From: Ettlia oleoabundans
Taxonomy: Eukaryota > Chlorophyta > Chlorophyceae > Chlamydomonadales
Direction: 5' to 3'
Assembly (NCBI GenBank): GCA_019693395.1
Contig: JAAMXP010001238.1
Location: 1 to 11,786, forward strand
Length of the DNA stretch: 11,786 nt
The notes beneath the pieces were generated by a model, which saw nothing but the letters and a program-made list of their open reading frames with translations, did not search any database and was not told the origin of the DNA. Position 1 is the stretch's first letter. Each line of letters opens with the position of its first letter. Positions 6,501 to 11,786 of the stretch are shown piece after piece. The position numbers were made by a program, and so were the translations under genes.

Positions 6501-8656
6501 GCATCTGCCTTTTTGCACAAGCATCCGCAAGGTGCACTCCGCTGTGATTTGCCCGTTACCTGGTTTATCCCTTGCTGGCCCAAGGGCTGTGGCGAAACAC
6601 CTATCTGCCTGCATGCCCTGCGTTGGTGCAGGGAGGGCGTGTGGCGGTGAAAATTATTGACTGCTGGACAGGGCTGCCGCCATGTGCTGCCGACAACTCC
6701 GCTCTGGCAGCGGCGGGGGCGCCCTCCCAGCGCGAGCGCCAGAAGCTGCAGTCTGCGGGCGCACAAGCGGCGATTGTTGAGGCTCTGCTGGGCCGCAGCC
6801 TGAGCCACCCCCATATCGTCAGCACCTACTGCCATGGCGCAACAACACCGCAGGTGCGCAAATGGAGGTGCCTAATACAAGGCCCTGAACTGCCCTTGGC
6901 TGCATTGCTGCCCAAAGCCAACAGATTATTGCCTGCACTGGGCAGGCCGCTTGGCCAGTGGACCTGCACAAAGGCTTGCATGACTGTACATGTGTATATT
7001 CATACATGTAACTGTAAGCCAAGGGTGAGCAGGTGGCTAACCCACCCTATTTGCTGCTGCATGCAGGTTGACTCCACTGGCCGGATGCACCAGCAGGTGT
7101 GGATTGTGCAGCAGTACTGCAACCGCGGTTCGCTGGCTGAAGCACTTAAGAAGGGCAGCCTACGCACGGCTCAGGGAGGTGCCAGCCTGCACACCACCCT
7201 CCTTGCAGCGCAGGAGATAGCAGGTGAAGATTGGTGCCTGTCTTGCACTGCACAGCATGTGCCGTGAGCGCTGCTTGGCTGTCCAGGGAGGGTGCAGCGT
7301 CTTGCCATGCCGCGCAAACAACCCAACTTTGTCAACCTGGCCAGGTGGAATCAAGTTGCCTTCCCTGCATTAAGTCTGCTGTTCTTTTCCTTCCCTTTGG
7401 GCGCAAAAGGTGCGCTGCACTATCTGCACTCTCACGACGTGATTCACGGTGATTTGACCCCCAACAACGTCCTGCTCAACGGCAGCACCAAAGACGCACG
7501 GCGCTGGGTGTGCATGGTAAGTATGGGTGGGGTGGGGGAGGATGCAATGCGCGCAGAGTGCCAGGGGCTGCTAGGTCAATCTAGTCGGCCCGGTTTGCAC
7601 AGAAAGAAAGAAAGAAAGGAAGAAAGAAAGAAAGCCTGGCCACCCATCCCTGCAGGTTAGCGATTTTGGGCTGGCAAGGATCGGTGAGGAAATCAACGGC
7701 GACACACGCACCTCAGTGCTTGGCACAGGTGAACCCTGCTCTGATCAGGGTTCGCTGTAGGCATGCATCTTATTAAACATGCCGTGTAGCAATTGCACAT
7801 GCCAAGCACCGACCATGCCACCGCCGTGGTCCTCTGCCACTGTAGTCACCCACATGCCGCCTGAGATGCTGGCAGAGGGCACGATGAGCAGCAAGGTGGA
7901 TGTGTGGAGCTTTGGCGTGATCCTGCTGGAGATGTTTGAGGGCAAGCGTGCCTGGCATGGATACTCCATCTTCCAAACAATGAGCGCAGTCACCTCAGGT
8001 GCACAAAGAAACGCCAGGCTGCGGTCTGCTGATGTGGTGCTTGGCGAGCTGGGCGACAGAGGGGCACCATGCATGCCATGATTTCTTTGGGGTCTGCGGT
8101 GCACCACTTGTACCTGGTTGTGCTTGGTTGCAGTGTACATAGAGCTTTTATTGCCGCGCCTGGGCACTGAGAGCAGGCTGTCACTGCTGCAGGCAAGCTG
8201 CCCTTCCCCATCCCCTCCGATGCGCCGCCTGCGCTGGCCTCTCTGTTGCGCCGCTGCTTGAGCAACAACCCCGGGCAGCGCCCCAGTTTTGCCCTCATCT
8301 TGGAGGAGGTGCAAGGGATGCTGAAACACCTGCCCCGCACTGGCCAGCCTGACACAGCGACCAACAGCCCCACAAAATTGCAGCAGGCTGCAGAGCAAGC
8401 AAGGCCTTACACCCGCTCAATACTACCAAACGAGCTCAATTCAACGGTGCAGCACACCATGGTTGCGCCTGCTCCCAGCGCAGCGGAAATGCTTGCCAAG
8501 CGATTATCCAAGTCTGACTCCGCAAGCGGCACACCCTGCCCCATGCCGCCTGGGAGGGCGCTTGCTCCTAGGCGCATCTCAGCCATTGGCATCAATCTGC
8601 GGGAAGGCAATGTGCCAGTAAGTCCTTTTGCGACTGCCGCCGTAGCGCAGGTGTGA
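3210..8656 (+). CDS. GAF-PAS-TKL protein kinase, about 17 exons (N-terminus tentative)
   Basis: Secure exons, phase-consistent and in order: 3614 (or 3618)-3675, 3910-4032, 4151-4210, 4310-4401, 4541-4647, 4855-4942, 5170-5384, 5558-6121, 6259-6393, 6632-6853, 7067-7223, 7410-7516, 7656-7728, 7846-7998, 8193-8656 (TGA). From 3614 they encode 873 residues. Two tentative 5' exons (ATG 3210-3248, 3310-3547 joined to 3618) would give 964; an in-frame ATG at 3144 is an alternative. Domains: GAF (3614-4647, with PHAAVLLVDERQNLVCPLG, LLLVEDATLDSRF and NPLVTFKPHIRF), PAS (5170 to about 5900, DLSRPGWTILYANAAF), a Gln/Ala-rich linker, then the kinase: glycine loop GAGAMGRC (6352-6375), VAVK lysine (6650-6652), helix-C Glu (6779-6781), HGDLTPNN (7445-7468), DFG (7662-7670), PPE (7857-7865), DVWSFG (7899-7916), QRPSF near 8276. 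All catalytic residues are present, so it should be an active Ser/Thr (TKL/Raf-like) kinase controlled by sensor domains. The ligand is unknown. The C-terminal tail of about 110 residues is unconserved. Confidence 0.85.
4648..4854 (+). other. GC-AG intron in the kinase gene
   Basis: The GAF domain's last helix (VAVREMEREQ) runs to CAG at 4645-4647 and is followed by gcaagc, a good match to the GC-donor consensus. In-frame reading meets TAA at 4654, and no GT occurs for some 60 nt beyond. The acceptor ctcatgcag at 4846-4854 continues the same helix in phase 0 (VLQMQRIKLDSTKL). Confidence 0.75.
4943..5169 (+). other. second GC-AG intron in the kinase gene (weak donor)
   Basis: The exon from 4855 contains no GT before its in-frame stop (TGA, 4984). 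The only AG|GC site in the phase required by the PAS exon is CCAG|gcgcgc at 4943. Joining to 5170 gives AMDSLPAADCVVLLDLSRPGW, which reads smoothly into the PAS core; joining to the second acceptor at 5175/5176 removes two alanines. The donor is a poor match beyond AG|GC, so the boundary is less sure than the previous one. Confidence 0.55.
6987..7010 (+). repeat. imperfect inverted repeat in a kinase intron
   Basis: The arms TACATGTGTAT and ATACATGTA pair with one bulged base around a short loop. The repeat overlaps the first of two TGTAA motifs, so in RNA it could present or hide that signal. Confidence 0.5.
7007..7017 (+). promoter_or_regulatory. two adjacent TGTAA motifs inside a kinase intron
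   Basis: TGTAA occurs at 7007-7011 and again at 7013-7017 on the sense strand. It is the standard chlorophyte polyadenylation signal. Use here would end the transcript after GAF, PAS and only the N-lobe start of the kinase. Whether it is used cannot be seen from sequence. Confidence 0.4.
7601..7634 (+). repeat. AAAG microsatellite in a kinase intron
   Basis: About eight AAAG units with one interruption (a GGAAG step near 7619-7623). It sits in the intron 7517-7655, ending only about 20 nt before the acceptor at 7655, so the region where a pyrimidine tract is expected is mostly purine. The short remaining tract is cctggccacccatccctgcag-like. Confidence 0.9.
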
Positions 8657-8747
8657 CCAGAGCTCATGCAGCCTTTGCTTTACTTATAGCCTGTCGCCAG
8701 CGCCGCTGCGCCCCACCACCCACCACTCCTTCTCTCCTCATACATAT

Positions 8748-8752
8748 TGTAA
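8748..8752 (+). terminator. TGTAA polyadenylation signal, proximal (kinase gene)
   Basis: First TGTAA after the kinase stop, about 90 nt downstream, in the correct orientation. It would give a short 3' UTR. Confidence 0.5.
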
Positions 8753-8933
8753 CCTGCTGGGGTTCAGCTGCACACGAACCCATGTGTGAGCACATCTTTG
8801 GGTGTGCAACCATTACTTCTTCTAGCGGTTTCGCCCTGCGTGCATAACCTCCATGGTTGTTATGCGGGCCGGCCCATGTGTCAAAACCCTTGCCCATTTA
8901 TTGTTTACTTTGGTTGGCGCCCAATCATGCGCC

Positions 8934-8938
8934 TGTAA
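8934..8938 (+). terminator. TGTAA polyadenylation signal, distal (kinase gene)
   Basis: Second TGTAA, about 280 nt after the kinase stop. A 3' UTR of this length is common in green algae, so it may be the main site, with 8748 as an alternative. Confidence 0.5.
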
Positions 8939-9175
8939 CTCAGGGCTTGCGTGGCCATGTTGCTTCCCAGGCAAGACTCCTGTTGTTGAGCGGCCCCTTT
9001 ACCCCACTATGCCCATTTGTTCCCCTATTTATATGAGGTGCAGTTTTATACATTCGGATGTCGTTATTGCTGCCACTCACAAACCTATGTACCGTGTGCA
9101 TTTAGAAATATACGATCGATTGAACAGGTCTCACTGCAAGCATGTGCGTGGCTTGCTTGTCTTGTACAATTTTTC

Positions 9176-9190
9176 GCATGCATTGCATGC
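9176..9190. repeat. 15-bp palindrome GCATGCA-T-TGCATGC
   Basis: Seven-base arms with a single central base, in the intergenic gap. It contains two SphI-type GCATGC cores. No function is evident. Confidence 0.5.
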
Positions 9191-9261
9191 AGTTCCCCAT
9201 TCACCCAACTACCAAAAGCAATGCCCTGAGCTCAACGCCTGTTGAGTAATCATGCGTTTTA

Positions 9262-9289
9262 ACTACAATATTTTTTATTATATTTTCGT
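9262..9289. other. AT-rich patch
   Basis: A run of almost pure A/T (acaatattttttattatatttt-type) in otherwise GC-rich DNA, between the kinase 3' end and the CBM20 gene. It may be a nucleosome-depleted spacer. It is too far from the CBM20 ATG (about 420 nt) to be a TATA box unless the 5' UTR is long. Confidence 0.5.
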
Positions 9290-9709
9290 CAATGCGGTGC
9301 TATGTGCAGTGCTCTTGTTTGAAAACACAACAACATTTCATGGCCAATGGTTGGTGACTGGTGCTGCCCGTCAGGAAATCCAGCCGGCGTTGTAATTCTG
9401 CGATCTATGCAGTTTGCTGGTGCAGTGGACCCCAAGGGTTCCCATATCTGCAGACTGCATTGCGCTGGCCAACGTTGGGCCTTCCAGGTTTTGTTTGTAA
9501 TGGACCGAGCACATATCACATATTTATAATCACCCGCATTTTAGGCTTATCAGCGCGCCGCAGCATTGCCAAGGTGGCACACAGCAGGCCAAGCCACGCA
9601 CGATCAGCTGTGCCATACTAACTGCCCACTTTACGCCCGGGCGAGCAACGATTGCAAGTGCGGGCACAAATACGCGGCTTTGTTGCGTTTGGGAGCATAG
9701 TCACCGGCC

Positions 9710-11772
9710 ATGAGAGCATTTGCAGGGGTTAGGCCTGCTCATTTAGCCCGCTGTCCCCGCCACTCCGCGGCAGCGGCCAATGGACGCGCCGCAGGACCCC
9801 GCGTGGTTGTTCTGCGCGCCGTGGCGGCTCAGCTTGCTTACAACGGGCTCGGCAGTGCCAGCGCAGTGGCGGTCACGTTTTTGATCAACAAGAAGGTGAG
9901 CCCACGCAAGGAAACGACAACACGACGGGCCCTGTGGTAGCCTCCAGCGGCGCAGCCACTACCGACGTGCCGTCGCTTTGTGACCCCTTGTTTCCTTCGG
10001 CCCTGTGCGGTGCCTTCACAGCCCTGCGTGATCCATCTGTGTGCAGCCGGTATCAAACATGAATCCCAGGAACACGCGTTTTGGAGTGACATGCTGGTTC
10101 AAACACTCCGCTGTAGTCGCTTTTGAGCGGCTTCACAAAGTCGCGTCACAGAGCAGCTCTTCGCACAGCTCGGCTCTTTACCCCGGGTAACTCACTATAA
10201 ACCCTTGCCGCCCGCCCCGCCACTGCAGCTTAACTTTGGGCAGCAGATGGTGCTGGTGGGTGATTTGGAGGCTCTGGGTGGTTGGGAGCTGGAGCATGCC
10301 CCCGCCTTGACCTGGAGCGAGGGCGATGACTGGCGCGTGTCGCTGGAGCTGCCGGCAGGCGCAACTGTGGAGTACAAGTTCGCGGTGGTGGATGGACAGA
10401 AGTGAGAGGGACAGGGTGTGATGAAGCGCTGGCTGGGGCCCAGGGCCTTGCTAACTCACAGCGCGGATGGGCAGCTTAGCTCCCAGTTTGGTGTGCAGCG
10501 AACGAGGGGCCGGGGGTGGGGTGGCGGTGGGGCGCCCTGCATGCGCTGGGGGCAATGTCTGCTTGGCGTATGTCTCATGCTTGTAAGGCTTGAAAGGCAT
10601 GCAGAATGTGGACATTCGGGGTTGGGTAAGCGTGACGTGGGCATAGCAGTGATGAAGTGGAGATGCTGCAGCAGTTCAATTGCTGCCATGTGTGTGAGAC
10701 TGTGACTTGGTTGCTATGTTGGATCTTTGTTAGGTTGACATTTAGTAAAGAGCCTCTCACTGACTAAAGCACTTTCAATTCCCCACCATCTGCATTAGTC
10801 ACAATGAATATACGTCCTTGGCTTGCCCGCTGCAGCGCTGCTATTTGGGAAGAGTGCGGCAACCGCATCTGGAATGCCGACGCACACAACGTGGTGCTGA
10901 ATTGTGCCTGGGATTCTGTAGAGGTCACCACCACAGCAGGGCCAGGCAGTGCTGTTGACAGAGTGCCGCTAGATGTGCCCCCCGCCTTCAGGTGCCGGCG
11001 CGCTTGCTGGCTGACCAGGGTGTCACCCAGGCTTGTGGATGGACATTGGGCAGGAATACAACCCAGCCATGTGGCTGCTGCTCTAGCAACCGAGAGCGCT
11101 CTGCACAGAACAAGCTGCGGCAGTTGCTGGGCTGCATGCCTGTTTCTGCAGTTTAACATGCTGAGCTGTACGCCGCCTGTGCACATTGTGCACATACATG
11201 CAGGCCTGCCCAGCAATTGCCGGCTGCCTTCACCAGTCTTGCAAGCGAGAGCCTTGCCAAGCGGCGTGACGCTGTCAACTCTCTGAATGGCGCAATGGCA
11301 GCAGCCAGCGGTGCCACTGCGGCCGCAGAGGCTGTGGTGGCGGCAGCAGAGGCGGCAGCTGCCGCGGTGGCACAAGCGGTGGCTGCTGCAGAGGCGGTGG
11401 TTGTTGAGCTCTCAGCGGTGGGCAGCAATGAAGCACTACAGGTGGGTGAGGTGAGCAGTTGGCAAAACACGCACCCCCCCGTGGTTCCCCCCTGTTGTTG
11501 TGGCAGGTCGCAGTTTGCACTCGTGGGAAATAGGCCACCATAGTTGCAGGCTGGGCACCCCAAAATGCTCATCATGTTTGCCGCTTCGCTTCTTGCAGAT
11601 CCGCTCTGCTAATACTGGCCTGTCATCCGCCAACTATCCGCCCGAGCAATTGGCCTTCCTGCAGCGCAAGGAGTTGACGGTGCGAATGGTGCCACCTGGT
11701 GCTGTCCCCAGCAAAGAACAGCTGAGCTGTCTTGAGGCCATGTGCTGCTGCAACAGGATTACAATGTCTTGA
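9710..11772 (+). CDS. plastid-targeted CBM20 starch-binding protein with Ala-rich helical tail
   Basis: Exons 9710-9895, 10229-10401, 10836-10991, 11204-11441 and 11599-11772 join in phase (0,2,2,0) with GT-AG introns, giving 308 residues. The first 62 residues lack Asp and Glu and are rich in Arg/Ala; VLRAVAA near 34-41 resembles a chloroplast transit peptide cleavage site. CBM20 spans about 52-150: VTFLINKK, QQMVLVGDLEALGGWE, WRVSLELPAGATVEYKF and IWEECGNRIW. Trp81, Lys112 and Trp124 match starch-binding site 1 of fungal glucoamylase (Trp543, Lys578, Trp590), so it should bind starch. Residues about 172-252 are Ala-rich with spaced Glu and Arg, predicted helix or coiled coil. There is no catalytic domain, so a scaffold or targeting role on starch is inferred. 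The overall plan recalls the CBM20-plus-coiled-coil SAGA proteins of the Chlamydomonas pyrenoid, but this protein is far shorter. The stop lies 14 nt from the window end; a donor at 11690 or 11699 and further exons beyond are possible. Confidence 0.85.
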
Positions 11773-11786
11773 ATCTTAGCGCCCCC

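Larger units (their letters stand above)
6854..7066 (+). other. stop-free kinase intron, 213 nt, with hairpin and two TGTAA motifs
   Basis: Lies between the exon carrying HPHIVSTYCHGATTPQ and the one carrying WIVQQYCNRGSLAEAL, with donor gtgcgc and acceptor catgcag. Its length is a multiple of three and it has no in-frame stop, so retention would insert 71 residues rather than truncate the protein. It also contains an imperfect inverted repeat (6987-7010) and two TGTAA motifs (7007-7011 and 7013-7017). Confidence 0.75.
8657..9709. other. kinase 3' UTR and intergenic region
   Basis: No gene recognised. Open frames at 8853-9245 and 9361-9621 (plus) and 9289-9519 (minus) translate to unconserved Cys/His-rich sequence without splice logic. 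Plus-strand TGTAA motifs at 8748-8752, 8934-8938 and 9496-9500 mark candidate transcript ends. An AT-rich run lies at about 9262-9289, and a near-perfect palindrome built on GCATGCA at 9176-9190. The final part (about 9540-9709) should hold the promoter and 5' UTR of the CBM20 gene; I see no TATA box. Confidence 0.55.

Noticed and set aside
6086..6835. 249-aa minus-strand open frame, the longest in the window
   Set aside because: Antisense to kinase exons with clear conserved motifs on the plus strand. It crosses real introns without regard to them and has no recognisable domain.
7745..8398. 217-aa minus-strand open frame
   Set aside because: Antisense shadow of the kinase C-lobe exons; no family features.
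8853..9245. 130-aa plus-strand open frame after the kinase
   Set aside because: No ATG context, domain or splice support; it contains a TGTAA polyadenylation motif and fits a 3' UTR/intergenic stretch.
1..11786. Bacterial-type features (operons, ribosome binding sites, CRISPR, insertion sequences)
   Set aside because: None were seen: no direct-repeat/spacer array, no transposase, no terminal inverted repeats. Gene structure is intron-rich and eukaryotic.

Overview
The window looks like nuclear DNA of a green alga, most likely a core chlorophyte such as a trebouxiophyte. I base this on several things together: genes broken into many short exons by GT-AG introns (mostly gtgag/gtgcg/gtaag donors with tgcag acceptors), GC-rich alanine- and proline-rich coding sequence, the TGTAA polyadenylation motif typical of chlorophytes, a GAF-PAS-tyrosine-kinase-like protein with an HGDLTPNN catalytic loop, and a plastid-targeted starch-binding protein. 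Nothing in the window looks bacterial, viral or transposon-derived. The genus cannot be set from this sequence alone.

Layout, all genes on the + strand. (1) 1-494: probably the 3' tail of an upstream gene (TGTAA at 283-287), then the promoter/5' UTR of the first gene. (2) 495-2035: a five-exon gene for a secreted CAP/SCP (PR-1-like) protein of 265 residues, with signal peptide, Pro/Ala-rich linker and CAP domain. (3) 2036-3209: about 1.2 kb without a recognisable gene. (4) about 3210-8656: a gene of roughly 17 exons for a protein kinase with N-terminal GAF, central PAS and C-terminal TKL-type kinase domains; every exon from 3614/3618 onward is phase-consistent, and only the first two exons are tentative. 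(5) 8657-9709: about 1 kb of 3' UTR and intergenic DNA with three TGTAA motifs and an AT-rich patch. (6) 9710-11772: a five-exon gene for a plastid-targeted CBM20 starch-binding protein with an Ala-rich helical tail, ending just before the window edge.

The three genes show no shared pathway: one product is exported, one is a cytosolic or nuclear signalling protein, and one is predicted plastidial. Each is a separate transcription unit with its own spacer. The parts most worth a second look are the CAP domain lacking three of the four classical cavity residues, two successive GC-donor introns in the kinase gene, a stop-free kinase intron of 213 nt carrying a hairpin and two TGTAA motifs, an intron with a purine microsatellite near its acceptor, and the CBM20-plus-helix protein.

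All exon boundaries were derived by hand from reading frame, splice phase and family motifs; no transcript data or searches were available.
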